From Diphasiastrum complanatum (Eukaryota > Streptophyta > Lycopodiopsida > Lycopodiales > Lycopodiaceae), in the NCBI GenBank assembly GCA_029204225.1, contig CM055102.1, forward strand, positions 913,863 to 977,862: 64,000 nucleotides of DNA. Reading direction: 5' to 3'. The position numbers and the translations under genes are program-made. Below the pieces are notes generated by a model. It did no database searches. It had not been told where the DNA came from and was given only the letters and a program-made list of their open reading frames with translations. This document shows positions 10,286-21,672 of the stretch, piece after piece. The first letter of the stretch is position 1. Each line of letters starts with the position of its first letter.

Positions 10286-10331
10286 AATCGAACCAGTTTT
10301 TCCAGAATCTGCCTTGTTCCATTTTCCCACC

Positions 10332-13300
10332 ATGTCATCCAATCCTAGTTCAAGTTCAGATGATCCCGAAGCAAGCAAGCTCGGCATCCAGCTATGCAAG
10401 TTAGACCTTACAGAGATGCAGACCTGGTACCAACAAGCGGAGTCCTTCTTCAAGGAAATCAAATTTCAGATCCTTGTCTTGACAGGTTATCAAAGCCCGT
10501 ATCTGGTACACATGGCATATGCCAATAATCATACCACAGCAAGATCATGTCAAATCATAGTTCCCCCTATCAGGAATTATGTCTATAACGTATCTTTTGC
10601 GGCAGCTGACTTGCAACCTTATGGGTTCCCATGAGAACCAAACACAGTCACAAGGACACTCCAAAAGATTGAGCAAACGACATATTTCAAGTATATTGAT
10701 CCCTCTATGACCAAGTGGAGGAATAAGGATGGGTACAGGCTGGAAGCAATCAACAACAAACAACTTCAAGCAGCATGTGCATATCTCACCAGATGCACAC
10801 AAAAGCCTCAAATGAAAGTGCTGAGGGTACCCACGTCCCTGTTTCACGTGATGGCAAATTCACGACTGCATGCCCAGAACCTCTATGATTGGACACAGTT
10901 TTCTTTGAATTGTCTTCATGATTGCATTAAGAACAAGCAGCCCATCACAATATTGGGATATCTGATGACAGATATCACTCTGCATCAAGTACAAAATGGG
11001 CCAAAGCTTCAACAACAACTGCAGCTTGCGGACAAGGCATGGGAAATTCCCATTGAACATAAGAAGTCCAAGCATGAAAGGACTACTTCACCATCGGGGT
11101 CCCAGGCTAAACGAGTCAACACCAGTATCCCCCCTCTGGTGCAGAAGCCAAGAAGCCCACCACAGGATCCACAAACAGCTGGAACTTCCAGAGCTCAACA
11201 GGCAGATACCTCAAGGGCTCAGTTGTCGGGCACACGGCAACAACGGAGGCAAGAGAAGCTTCAAGCTGGGAGCACATCACCAGTGGGATCAGTTTCACAT
11301 GGTTCCACGTCAGATGGTGGCAACTCGTCAACAACATCACAACAATACTCGTCACCCTCACATGTCATCGACGGGGGTGATGGAGCAACTACCTCAACAC
11401 TGGCACCTGACACGATAGTACCTCAAGTCACAAGTCAGCCAGATGAAGCCACCACCCCACCCACACTGATTAGTATGCCAATGCCACCAACATCACCACT
11501 GGCACACGTTTTTTTTTGGGGGTGGAGTGGGGATATCCAGTCCCTAGGACACAGAAGCGGCTCAGCAACCACAGGCCCAGTAAGTCCACACACTAGAAAC
11601 CTCGCAATACTTTGATGTTGCGAACTTGATGGAAATCAGCGACGACGAGCCAGAAAAGGAGAATCAGCCAAGAAGAAGTCAAATCCCTCCACTCCCTCCA
11701 CCTCCATCTTCAACTCTAACACCACCACCATTCCATACTCCAGATCAACATCCAACTCTCACTAACCTTGAAAAGCTCACTGAAGCAGCCAAGCGCTCGA
11801 TGATAGGCCTATCCAAAATAGGCTACCACATGCATTGGTTGGTGAGCCAGCACCAAATGCTCGAGAGCAGAGTCTAGCATCAAGACCAAGAGATTGTGCA
11901 TTATCAAAGGCTGGTCAAAGAAAAAGAAAAAGAGACAGTAAAAAGCAGATCCGTGATGGCCGGGCAAAAATCCATTTTGGAAGAGGTCCAGCAACAACTG
12001 AAGCACCGGATGGTTCAAATCGACCAAGTACAAGATAGATCATCGAGTGCAATGACAGTTGATGCTCCTCTAGTCAAGCTCGAGGATATTCAATTCCAGG
12101 CCCCATAGGCCTCAGCCATCCAGATGGAGAAATATGTAAGGCTAATCCAGGAAAGGGAAGCCAAAAAGCGAAACTTTGAAAACATTGTGGCCAAACAAGA
12201 GAAGATCATCCTGGAGTCCCAGAAGCAGTTGGAAGACACTACAAAGGCCCTGCAACAAGTCTTGGACAAGGTGAACCAACTATGGGACACGGCGTGCAAG
12301 GCTCAGGCATGTGCTCAACCAATAAAGCCGTGGGATGATGATGGGAATGATGGTACAGAAAATCAAGGCGAGCAAACCCACCCATCAGACGGTAGCTCAG
12401 GATCGGATGGCCAAAGAGATGGTGTTGCTTCCATGAGCTTTCCCCAACCCCCTCCCACCTTTAACCCTTCCTCCTACTTTACATTTAATTTTTCTAAAAC
12501 ATTCATTCCAACTTACCCAATTCTTCCATCTCCCCTTTCTTCATCACCTCCTAGCCAAATAATGGGCCCATCAAAAGGTCCAGCTGACACTTACAAAGCC
12601 CGATGGGACGAGTTTCTCCAACAACTCCACTCCCCCGGTGCTGCATATAACTTGTTAATTCCTCCCCGACCTTCCAGAAACTAACACGGACATAGGGGGT
12701 GATGATGACTTCTTGGCAGACCAACCAGAAACAAAAAGGTTCTCACCCAAACCAAACATGGGTGCAGATGAGCTGTCGACAAGCGAGCGAGTAAAAGAGA
12801 AAGACACGGGCACTAAGGCCCTAGACGATTATCTGGCAAGGCCATTCCAACCGAGTAGGACAACTCCTCCTACCAGGCCCAGAGGCAAACTGGCTGACAT
12901 GAGAGAGTCAGAGAAGTTTGAGAAGAAATACCCTCCCAACATGAGGGGAGGCAAAGAAGACATTGATCAAAGCCAATATTCCACCAGGGCCGAGATCATT
13001 GTCGTGCTACAACCGCAGTCAGAATGGCGGAGTAAAATCCTGAAGGATAACAGGCGACTTTAGGAGTGTTTGAAGACACCGACATGGAAGCGAGTGGATC
13101 CCTTCTACATGCCACTCAAACGTAGAAACCCATGGCTGGTGGAAAAGCCTTGAGTGGAGTTAGTAAACTGGCCAATCATTCCAAGAATTACAGAGAGAAC
13201 CTCCCCAGATGATCTGAGGCTATAGTTACTAGACTTCGGGCATAAATACAAGTCAAGTGCCAATCTCTACGTGCAAGAAAGTGCTGAATATTGCAGATCC

Positions 13301-13451
13301 ATGGCCTTCCTGATGCAGCAAGAGGTTTCTAGGATCGAGGCTTGGATCCAATTAGGATCAGCCCAAATATGGCCCTCCAGTCAGTAGAAGACCATGAGAT
13401 GATGGCGAGGCTATACTACAGAGTGGCCTTCATGTCGTCACGCTATGTGAT
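10332..13451 (+). pseudogene. Gyp2 unknown ORF, 5' part (before Cop2)
   Basis: I do not recognise this protein. From ATG 10332 it encodes a compact, probably folded segment to about 11070 (Trp/Tyr-containing, no known motif), broken by TGA at 10632. A Ser/Thr/Pro/Gln-rich low-complexity region follows (11080-11500). After a homopolymer frameshift near 11510-11525 come a Pro-rich patch (11690-11740), long coiled-coil helices (11750-12310, stops at 11875 and 12106), a second Pro/Ser-rich linker (12430-12560), and a conserved-looking C-terminal part after further frameshifts near 12670 and 13335. Other stops are at 11545, 11578 and 13061, with more near 13151 and 13223. The alternation of coiled coil and low complexity suggests a structural protein, but that is a guess. 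Confidence 0.55.
13447..13451. repeat. Left target-site duplication of Cop2 (GTGAT)
   Basis: GTGAT directly precedes the left LTR; GTGAC follows the right LTR at 19582-19586. Four of five bases agree, so one copy has probably mutated. Joining the flanks keeps the host reading frame open. Confidence 0.65.
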
Positions 13452-14160
13452 TGTTGAATTTCACATGTGTGGATTGTCCACTACATGTACTTGTGATCTC
13501 CTAAGGTGTGTAGATGCACCAAGATCAAGACTAGATTGAGATTCAAGATCTATCTTTGATTTTATGGCAAAAACACACTACTACATGCATTCAATCACTT
13601 CCAACTCTCACTCACACGTGTGGGAAGTATTCAAAAAATACTCTAAGTAAAAACAAGCTGCTCTCCTCGGGTAGAGAGAGAAAAAGCATCATGAGCTCTC
13701 GAGTAGAGAGAAAAAGCTAGAAATTCAATAACTCACAAAATCCATGAGATCACCAAATCAATTAGATTCAAAATGAGGAGTACAATGATACTAGTAGATC
13801 CACGAGCTACCACTATGCTCTCTTGATCCTATTGGACCATTGATCCATGCACCTCTTAATTCTATTGGACTATATTCAAGCACACCTCAATTTCCTATTG
13901 GACCTCACAAGGTTCCACCTCTAAATCCTATTGGACCTCTTGGAATTCATCAAACAAAAGCTTTACACTTGTCTACACTCTAACTGGTACGTGTTTAGCC
14001 TCTTACTCTATTTTGGCTCAATAGTGGCATTACAAGTGGAAATGCATAATTTGCCATCTATGCCAAATTTATTCCTATCAACATCCTACACCTAGATGCT
14101 TGATGTAAAAAACATAAGACCCCTATATCCAACATAGATAATATTTTTCAGTTCTTCACA
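13452..14160 (-). repeat. Cop2 3' LTR (709 bp)
   Basis: On the plus strand it runs TGTTGAATTTCACATGTG...CAGTTCTTCACA. CTCCTAAAAAATT at 14161-14173 is the complement of the purine tract. It carries the CACATGTGTG motif near the left edge and CACACGTGTG at 13613-13622. Confidence 0.92.
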
Positions 14161-14173
14161 CTCCTAAAAAATT
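14161..14173 (-). other. Cop2 polypurine tract
   Basis: In element sense this reads AATTTTTTAGGAG and directly precedes the TGTGAAGAA start of the 3' LTR. It would prime plus-strand DNA synthesis. Confidence 0.75.
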
Positions 14174-14193
14174 ATCTATGAAGATTTGAGCAT

Positions 14194-16390
14194 TTATCTT
14201 GATATAACTCCAAGATTAGATCTATGCTTGATGAAAGCACTTTTGCTCAAAGGCTTGGTGAGTAGATCGGCAATACAAGAGGACGAGTTGACATGTTCCA
14301 AATAGATTTCTCCTCCAATAAGCTTTTCTCTCACAAAATGGTGTGCCACTTCTATGTGCTTGCTTCTTGCATGAAATATGGGATTATTGGCAAGAGCTTG
14401 GGTTGAGATGTTATCACACTTGATCATTGGTAGATCATCCTCCTTGATGCACTTTAGCTCCATTAATAACCTCTTGATCCAAAGCACTTCTTTGGTAGTT
14501 GTAGTGAGTGCTTTGTACTCGGCCTCACATGAAGAGAGAGATAGTATCTTGCTTTTTGGAAAGCCAAGATATTAGATTGCCTCCAAGAAAGATAGTGTAT
14601 GCACTAATAGACTTTCGATCCATCTTGTCACTTGCAAAGTCCGAATCCGAGTAGCCAATAATGGATAGATCTTCACTTTTATAGAGTAGACCATAATCAC
14701 AAGATGAAGATACATATCTTAGAATCCTCTTGGCCATCTTCCAATGATGGATCTTAGGATCTTGACTCAATTTGTGCACACAAAAACTTAGATCGGGCCT
14801 AGTAATGGTAAGCCAAATCAAGGAGTCTACAAGACTCCTAAAAAGTGTGATGTCCTCAAAGGATATTTCATCACCTTTATTAGGATCTTTTACAATTTGC
14901 TCCATTGGAGTATCTATGCCCTTAGAATTTTCCATATGGAATTTTTTTAACATAGAGTGAGCATATCTAGATTGGCATATAAAGACATGATTTTCATAAA
15001 AATCAATTTCTAGGCCTAGGATGTAATGCATCTCTCCTAGATCTTGCATTTTAAACTCACATCCAAGTGCTAGCTTGGTTTCATCAACTAGCTTGATACA
15101 ACTTCCACAAAGAATAATGTCATCAACATAAATTAGAAGAATGACAATATTGCTATCAACAAACTTTAGATACATGGAAGGATCATAGTCACTAAGAGTA
15201 AATCCTAGTGAGATAAGAAAATAATTAAGTCTTGAATACCATGATCTTGATGCTTGCTTGAGTCCATAAAGACTTTTGAAGAGCAAGCACACTTTGGACT
15301 CATCCTTGATGAATCCTTGAGGTTGTTCCATATAGATCTCCTCCTCAAGATAACCATTTAGAAAAGCATTGTATACATCTAATTGGAACACCTTCCACTT
15401 GAAAAAACAAGCAAGAGAAATAAGAATTCTTATTGTCACCATCTTTGCAATGGGTGCAAAGGTCTCCTCATAATCAAGACCATGGATTTGAGCAAATCCT
15501 TTGGCACATAATCTTGCTTTATGCTTGTTGATGGTGCCATCATGATTGAACTTGATCCAAAATACCCACTTGCAACCAATCACATGCTTGTTGGATGGAG
15601 GATCCACAAGCTCCCAAGTATTGTTGGTGATCAATGCATCATACTCTTGCTTCATGGAATCATACCATTCCTTGGTATTGAGTGCCTCTTGTACATTCTT
15701 TGGCTCTTCATGAGAGACGTAAAAAACATAATTAGTGGAATCAAGACCAACTTTTTTGCCTTTGTCAACATATGAGAGCCTCTTAGGCTTGGATCTATCT
15801 CTCATGGATCTTCTTGGTGAGAAAATCCGAGGAGAGTCTTCTTGAAATCTCAACCCCATCACATCATGATTGTCTTCAAAATCAATAATTGATGATGCAT
15901 CCATAGATTTCTTGATCTCATGAAAGACAACATCTCTACTTTCAATAACTTGAGAAGTAGAGAGTATAAAGACTCTATAGGCCTTCTTGTTGGATGAGTA
16001 TCCAACCATGATCTCTTTGCATGCACTAGGATCTTCCTTCTTCCTTGTTTCCAAGGGAATATGGACAAAGCATAAGCATCCAAAAACTCTAAGGTGATCA
16101 TTCTTAGGCTTCTTCAAAAATAAGATTTCATATGGTGACTTTCCTCCAAGAGCTATATGTGGGAGCCTATTGCAAAGATAATTTGCACAATTAATGGCTT
16201 TTCCCCAGAAATCTTTGGGCAAAGATGTCTCAGTTCTCATAGATTTTGCACATTCACATAGAGATCTATTCTTTCTCTCGGCCACTCCATTTTGAGATGG
16301 AGAGTAAGGCACAAGAAAACTCTCTTTTAATGCCTTCAAGATCACAAAAATCTTGAAATTTGTTGGAGATATATTCACCACCTCATTCAC
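14194..16390 (-). pseudogene. Cop2 integrase C-terminus, RT and RNase H
   Basis: Minus-strand frame 16390-14525 encodes integrase from S-P-S-Q-N-G-V-A-E-R-K-N-R (third catalytic residue Glu, near 16280). Next come the HLRVFGCLCFVHIP segment, the acidic linker, and RT with FQLDVYNAFLNGYLEEEI and LLIYVDDIIL (palm Asp pair near 15120). RNase H follows with GYSDSDFASD near 14650. The frame breaks at about 14540, where a TC-dinucleotide run is 2 bp shorter than in Cop1 or Cop3. The last 98 codons (14487-14194, CDNISTQALANNPIFHARS to ADLLTKPL) continue in the other frame. At the right, indels near 16300-16385 disconnect this frame from the upstream half. Confidence 0.88.
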
Positions 16391-18171
16391 TTCTAAGAGC
16401 TTTAATCTTGAATGAGAATTGCTTCTCTACATAAGCTTTGAAAATAAGGAAATGATCAAACACCATAGATTTAGAAGCAAGAAGATATATCCAAGTGAAT
16501 CTTGTGTAATCATCAATGAAAGTAACAAAACAAGTGGCTCTTCCCTTGCTTGTAGTTGATGAGAAATGCACATCTGAGTGGATTAACTCCAAAGGATGCT
16601 TGCTTTTGACAGAAGATCTTGTAAATGGCTTTTTGTTTGATTTAGCAATAGCACAAGCCTCACAAGGCTTGATCTTCTTGGAGAGTGACTTTGGCAAGCC
16701 AATAGCTTTCGCTTCTTTGATCATAGAGAGCATGGATTTGTAGTTGGGATGTCCCAACCTCCTATGCCATAATTCCTCCATAGAGAGATTGTTCACAAGA
16801 GCAACATTACAAGCATTCACATACTCATTTGGATCTAGTTTATAGATGCCACCAAATCTAGATCCTAATGCAAGTATCTCATCATTCTTCTTGATAGTGC
16901 AAGTATCAACATTGAATTTTACATCAAGGCCATTATCAAGCAATTGGCCAACACTAATAAGATTCTTGGTAAGCTTAGGTACATAAAGAACTTTAGAGAG
17001 AGAAAGAACTTTAGAGGATGCAAGTCTCAAGGGAATGTTCCCTATGCCTTCAATAGGACATTCAAAATCATTTGCAGTGTATATTGATTTCTTGACTCCA
17101 TCATAAGGTGCAATAGAAGAGAAAGAGTCCTTGGAGCTACACATATGTGAAGAGGCTCCACTATCAATATACCATAGGCCGTCCTTCTTGAAAGGAGTAG
17201 ATGAGAAACTAGAGACCATAAGAGATCCCTCTCCATCACTTGCAATAGTGTCTTCCTTCTCATTGGTAATGTTGGCTTGCTTGAGTTGATTCTTCTTCTT
17301 GAAGCAATTGGTGGCATAATGACCTTTCTTGCCACAATAAAAGCACTTGATCTTCTTCTTCTTGAGCTTGGATGATGAAGCATTAGAGGAATCATCTTCC
17401 TCCTCATATTTGTCTTTAGATTTGACTTTGTCCTTGCTTGAGGATTGTTGATGTTGGTTCTTGCTCCTCCCTTTGTGCTTATCCTTGGCAAAGAGAGCTT
17501 TGCCATCATTATGAGTGAGAGAAAGCTTGTCCATCCTCAAGAGCTTGTACTCTTGTATTGATTCTTCTGGAATTAGTACACTTTGGAGAGCCTCCAAACT
17601 TGGTAGCTCCTCTTTAATGGCATAGGATTGGACAAGGTTATCAAATTCACTTCTCAAGCCATTGAGAATGACTTGAACTAGCTCATTTTGATTGATGGAA
17701 TCACCAATACAAGCAAGTTCTCTATGAATATATTTTACTCTCAAAACATAACTAGATGCACTCTCATCACTCTTTTGGGTACTTTGAAAGATTCCTAAGA
17801 GTGAGAAGCCTAGAGGTATTCTTAGCCTCATAGATAGTCTTGAGACAATCCCAAGCTTCTTTGGCTATTGTACAAGTACCTATCTCCCTCAATATCTCAT
17901 TAGAGGCATTCATCTTAATGTAGTGGAGAGCCATCCTAGCTCTCTTTTTGTATTTTTGAACCTCTTGAAGAACTTGTGGTTCTTCTTCAAGGCCAAGAAC
18001 TATGTCCATTACGTCTTGAAGGATCAAGATGGACTCCATCCTCATTTTCCAAATTGAATAGTTTGAAATGGTCAATCTTTCACTTGATTCCAACATGGAT
18101 GAACCCATTGAAGACATTTGAACTGAAGAAAACTCAAATGATGAACAATAAATGTTGCTACACACTCTCAA
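16379..18171 (-). pseudogene. Cop2 gag, protease and integrase N-terminal half
   Basis: Gag starts near 18117 (MLESSERLTISNYSIWKMRM-like N-terminus). A 4-bp loss near 17805 shifts the frame. Capsid continues to a zinc knuckle C-F-Y-C-G-K-K-G-H-Y-A-T-N-C (about 17345-17305). Protease core L-W-Y-I-D-S-G-A-S-S-H-M lies near 17175. The pre-integrase domain with L-W-H-R-R-L-G-H and C-E-A-C is near 16765-16650, and the integrase core starts with H-S-D-V-H (first Asp) near 16575. At 16379-16390 the region of the second catalytic Asp reads R-S-E-stop instead of R-S-D-N-G-G, so integrase is inactive in this copy. Confidence 0.88.
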
Positions 18172-18860
18172 TAGGATCCAATAAGAGAATACTATCTCCT
18201 CCTATGAAAGATCTTGCAATTATTTGTGAATTGATTCTCACTAGCTACACAAATCTCTCTAAAACAAGATCTATTTCACATCAAATGATGGAATATAGGC
18301 AAAGTTAGGATCAAACACTCTTAGCACGTGTGAAGTACTCTAAGAAACCAAATTTGACTCAAATACAATGATATTGCATGAAACAAAATGGCTAAGATCT
18401 CAAAACAATGCCTAGATCAATATAGATGAGATTGGCAAGCATACAACTATGATCCTGGATCAACCAAGCAATATCTTGACCAAACCAAATGTGTCCACCC
18501 AGGTCTAGGTGCCCTACCTAACCCTCTTCAAAAGCTTATAACTTTTGATTGGCTCAACCAAATGGAATGAAACTGATTGCATAAAAAACCAGACAAAAAT
18601 AGCTTCAAAACAAGCCATCAAGCAAGATAAATGGATCAAGCATGAGAGAGAACTTCCAAACTGAAATTGGATGTTCCTCACATGTGTCTGAGCACCTGAT
18701 TTCGTACAGTACTAGGTCAGACCCACTCAATGTCCTTTTGATCTCTTTTGATCCAAGATTGAACAAGATAGCTAGAAAAATGGGCCTTGACAACTTCTAG
18801 CTCAAGATTGATGAAAATTTTTAACTTAGATGGATCAAAATGCATGGTAACCTTAGGTAG

Positions 18861-18872
18861 GCTCTGATACCA
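18861..18872 (-). other. Cop2 primer-binding site
   Basis: GCTCTGATACCA on the plus strand is the complement of TGGTATCAGAGC, matching the 3' end of plant initiator tRNA-Met. It abuts the inner edge of the 5' LTR. Confidence 0.92.
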
Positions 18873-19581
18873 TGTTGAATTTCACACGTGTGGATTGTCC
18901 ACTACATGTACTTGTGATCTCCTAAGGTGTGTAGATGCACCAAGATCAAGACTAGATTGAGATTCAAGATCTATCTTTGATTCTATGGCAAAAACACACT
19001 ACTACATGCATTCAATCACTTCCAACTCTCACTCACACGTGTGAGAAGTATTCAAAAAATAATCTAAATAAAAACAAGCTGCTCTCCTCGGGTAGAGAGA
19101 GAAAAAACATCATGAGCTCTCGGGTAGAGAGAGAAAGCTAGAAATTCAATAACTCACAAAATCCATGAAAACACCAAATCAATTAGATTCAAAATGAGGA
19201 GTACAATGATACTAGTAGATCCACGAGCTACCACTATGCTCTCTTGATCCTATTGGACCATTGATCCATGCACCTCTTAATTCTATTGGACTATATTCAA
19301 GCACACCTCAATTTCCTATTGGACCTCACAAGGTTCCACCTCTAAATCCTATTGGACCTCTTGGAATTTATCAAACAAAAGCTTTACACTTGTCTACACT
19401 CTAATTGGCACTTGTTTAGCCTCTTACTCTATTTTGGCTCAATAGTGGCATTACAAGTGGAAATGCATAATTTGCCATCTATGCCAAATTTATTCCTATC
19501 AACATCCTACACCTAGATGCTTGATGTAAAAAACATAAGACCCCTATATCTAACATAGATAATCTTTTTCAATTCCTCACA
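18873..19581 (-). repeat. Cop2 5' LTR (709 bp)
   Basis: Same length as the left LTR, with about 18 scattered differences. It carries CACACGTGTG at 18883-18892 and at 19034-19043. Confidence 0.92.
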
Positions 19582-19731
19582 GTGACCATGGTGGAAGACT
19601 GGCAGGAAATGGGCTTCATAGAAAAGATAAGAGAATATCTGGGGCCCCTTAATTTTGGAAGTAAGCTCTGTTTCCAAGTTTTTGAAGCCTTGGACCGGAA
19701 GATGAGCAAGCGAAAGCAGACGGTGCGATGA
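19582..19731 (+). pseudogene. Gyp2 unknown ORF, 3' end (after Cop2)
   Basis: Taking the flank at 13451 directly into 19582, and counting the target-site duplication once, keeps the frame from 13342 open. It continues V-T-M-V-E-D-W-Q-E-M-G-F-I-E-K and ends with a basic tail (KMSKRKQTVR) at the TGA at 19729-19731. This shows Cop2 jumped into coding sequence and that this is the C-terminus. No family recognised. Confidence 0.65.
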
Positions 19732-20674
19732 CGAGGCGAACAAGATTCACAAGAAGTGCTCAAGAGGGCTGGTATATAGTGGCGAATTGAGAGACTTTCA
19801 ATTTTGGCGAATAAATTTTGCAAATAATAAGCACTTGGTTTTACGGAAGCGAACAAAAATCCACGCTTTTCCAAGTGCCAAGCGGAAGACATCACCGGTG
19901 TTGCAGTGGGTCCTGCAATAGATTAGAGGTGGATAATGTTAGCCGATTCTCTAGTGTCGAGCCAAGCTGAAGACACAAGTTATCTCTCACCCATGACCGA
20001 GGAGGTCTCAGAAGGAAGAGAGCAGAAGAAGCTAAGAGCTGAGCATGAGAGCCGAGGAAATACTAGCTAGGAAGACAGTGAGTAACTGTGTGAGCCTACA
20101 TGGTGTATCCCAAAGAAGGAATGACCATGTAGGAGCTAGTAATGTTTCCTAGGCATTGTAAATAAAGGTAGACCTCCCTTAAATTAGTTAGATTGAGCCA
20201 TCTTTTGATGGTGACCTTTCGTGGAAGGGCAAATTCCACATGTAATTCTAGTTTAGTGGAATTGCCACGTGGGCTCCACATGGGCAGCCTTCTTGCTTAT
20301 TTAAGGGCCCCCATCTCTTGTGAGAGAGCTTTGATTGTATAGTCAAGTTCTCTTGAGCAGATAAAGAGGATCCTCCATGAGTTCTTGATGATAGCTTAGC
20401 TCCTTGTTCATGGCAATGATCTTGAGTGATATTTCTATGAGCATGCTTGATTCCTTTGCATTGTGGATTAACTAGGTTCTTGTTTCTTGTTTAGTTGTGC
20501 ATTAGCATTCAGCTCTTGCTTGTGGAATCTTGTAGTAATCAGCATTCAAGTAAACTAGATAGGCTGGTTTGTGGCATAGATCTTGCATACTCCCTTACAG
20601 CCAGTTCTTGATTGTTCTTGAGTAATCTAATCATCAAGTGATGAGTGTTTCTTGATTCTTAGATTGTTAAAATG
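19732..20674 (+). other. 3' untranslated / LTR-like end of Gyp2
   Basis: No coding signal. A TATA-like TATTTAA at 20299-20305, followed by GC-rich AGGGCCCCC and then leader-like sequence, suggests LTR promoter structure. A TG-start candidate at 19940 (TGTTAGCCG) follows a purine-rich patch. No second copy is present in the window to test the ends. Element H cuts it at 20674. Confidence 0.4.
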
Positions 20675-21005
20675 TGTGGAAAAAGTACAAAAAGGACCAA
20701 GAGTGGATCCTAATCTGATCCTCAAGAGGGATTGGTTGTCAAATTACTTGATCTATCAATCTACTTGAGATTAAGATCAATCTAGATCAATTCTAGACAC
20801 AAAATCCTAACAAGAACAATCATTAATTGAAGGTAGGTGTACTTTCTGGTTTCACACGTGTGAAACACTATCTGAGTACGGACTCCAACCTAAAAATCAA
20901 GTACACATTGATATAACCTCAAAAAAATTAAAACAAATGTAGACAAATGGAGAGAATCACTCAAAACTGCTTCCAAAACCAAGATTGGTGTCTCACTATG
21001 ATTAT
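20675..21005 (-). repeat. Element H 3' LTR, outer part
   Basis: TGTGGAAAAAGTAC start (plus strand) matches 31571 and, with changes, 39098. It carries CACACGTGTG at 20853-20862. The sequence breaks at the ATTAT target of Cop1-A and resumes at 27442. Confidence 0.9.
21001..21005. repeat. Cop1-A left target-site duplication ATTAT
   Basis: ATTAT at 21001-21005 is repeated at 27437-27441. The uninterrupted H LTR near 31,897 has a single copy in the same context (CTATGATTATGGCCAAATG), which confirms the empty site. Confidence 0.95.
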
Positions 21006-21660
21006 TGTGAAAATTGTCAACATTTCCTAGCTAGTTTGAGGCCTAAATTGGCTAAAATTGTAAATAGTTTTGGTTCTGGAGTTTCACACGTGTGAACCAG
21101 GCCACAATGTTTTTATTTACTGTATTTTTTCAGTATGATGAAGTGTCAAACTTCATACCCTTCAAAATGAGACCATTTTGATGTATTTTGGTCATATAAG
21201 CCATTTTTAGCTATTTTTCCTATATAGGGAATATCTAGGGTCAAGTACCTTCTAGAGAGAGGAGAGAGAGTCATCTTCCTCATCCATAAATAGTAGGGAA
21301 GTCGTGGAAAACAGGTTGGAGAAACCTTTTGTATGCTTCATTGAGATCAATAGATCATTGTCATTGTTTCTTCCTCCATTGAGAGCATTGTTGTGTGTAT
21401 TGTCTTCAAGCTATTGTGTATGATCTTAGGTGCTTTCCAAAAGTGGTAGGCTGATGTATTATGGACTGTATAATGCTATTTTGGGCCGCACTTGATGTTT
21501 ATGGAAGTTTCCATTTGTGATAAATGCTTTTTGATCAAGTTCTTTGCATTCTAGGTAGCATAGAATGTGTTGCCAATTCCTAGCTTATGTAGTTTGGAGT
21601 GCAAGCATTCAAGCCAATGATCTTGGAGTTTAGATCCACTTAGGATCTGTATTTTTCACA
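21006..21660 (+). repeat. Cop1-A 5' LTR (655 bp)
   Basis: Begins TGTGAAAATTG and ends TTTTTCACA. It carries CACACGTGTG at 21085-21094. It differs from the 3' LTR at one base noticed (GTGGAAAAC against GTGGAGAAC near 21305). Confidence 0.97.
21219..21228 (+). promoter_or_regulatory. TATA/CArG-like site in the Cop1 LTR
   Basis: CCTATATAGG is a TATA-like core in the LTR, and it also fits the CArG consensus CC(A/T)6GG bound by MADS-domain proteins. Equivalent sites: 26995-27004, 51235-51244 and 57011-57020. Promoter role inferred from position. Confidence 0.45.
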
Positions 21661-21672
21661 TGGTATCAGAGC
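21661..21672 (+). other. Cop1-A primer-binding site
   Basis: TGGTATCAGAGC directly follows the 5' LTR and is complementary to the 3' end of initiator tRNA-Met. Confidence 0.95.

Larger units (their letters stand above)
13452..19581 (-). mobile_element. Cop2: complete but inactive Copia, minus strand
   Basis: Two 709-bp LTRs (13452-14160 and 18873-19581) flank a minus-strand gag-pol with primer site and purine tract in the right places. By eye the LTRs differ at about 18 positions (about 2.5%), so the element is clearly older than Cop1. Coding lesions include a 4-bp loss in gag, a stop and indels in integrase, and a 2-bp loss in RNase H. It sits in the unknown ORF of Gyp2. Confidence 0.92.
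8338..20674 (+). mobile_element. Gyp2: gypsy-type element with gag and unknown ORF, no pol seen
   Basis: Plus-strand order: a leader with CTCAACCGG repeats (8338-9070), gypsy gag (9079-10018), a 52-bp tandem array (10019-10285), a long unknown ORF (10332-13451 continuing at 19582-19731), then a 3' region with a TATA-like site (19732-20674). Cop2 is inserted in the unknown ORF. I find no protease, RT, RNase H or integrase motif anywhere in it. The left edge is cut by Cop3 and the right edge by element H, so the LTRs cannot be delimited. That all parts belong to one element is inference from order, strand and shared decay. Confidence 0.5.

Noticed and set aside
9704-10348. Third-frame 214-codon ORF overlapping gag
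   Set aside because: Its 5' half overlaps a real gag in another frame, and its 3' half is the tandem array that is open in all frames.
18861-18872. tRNA-like matches at primer-binding sites
   Set aside because: These 12-13 bp are tRNA 3'-end complements used for priming; no cloverleaf or A/B boxes are present.
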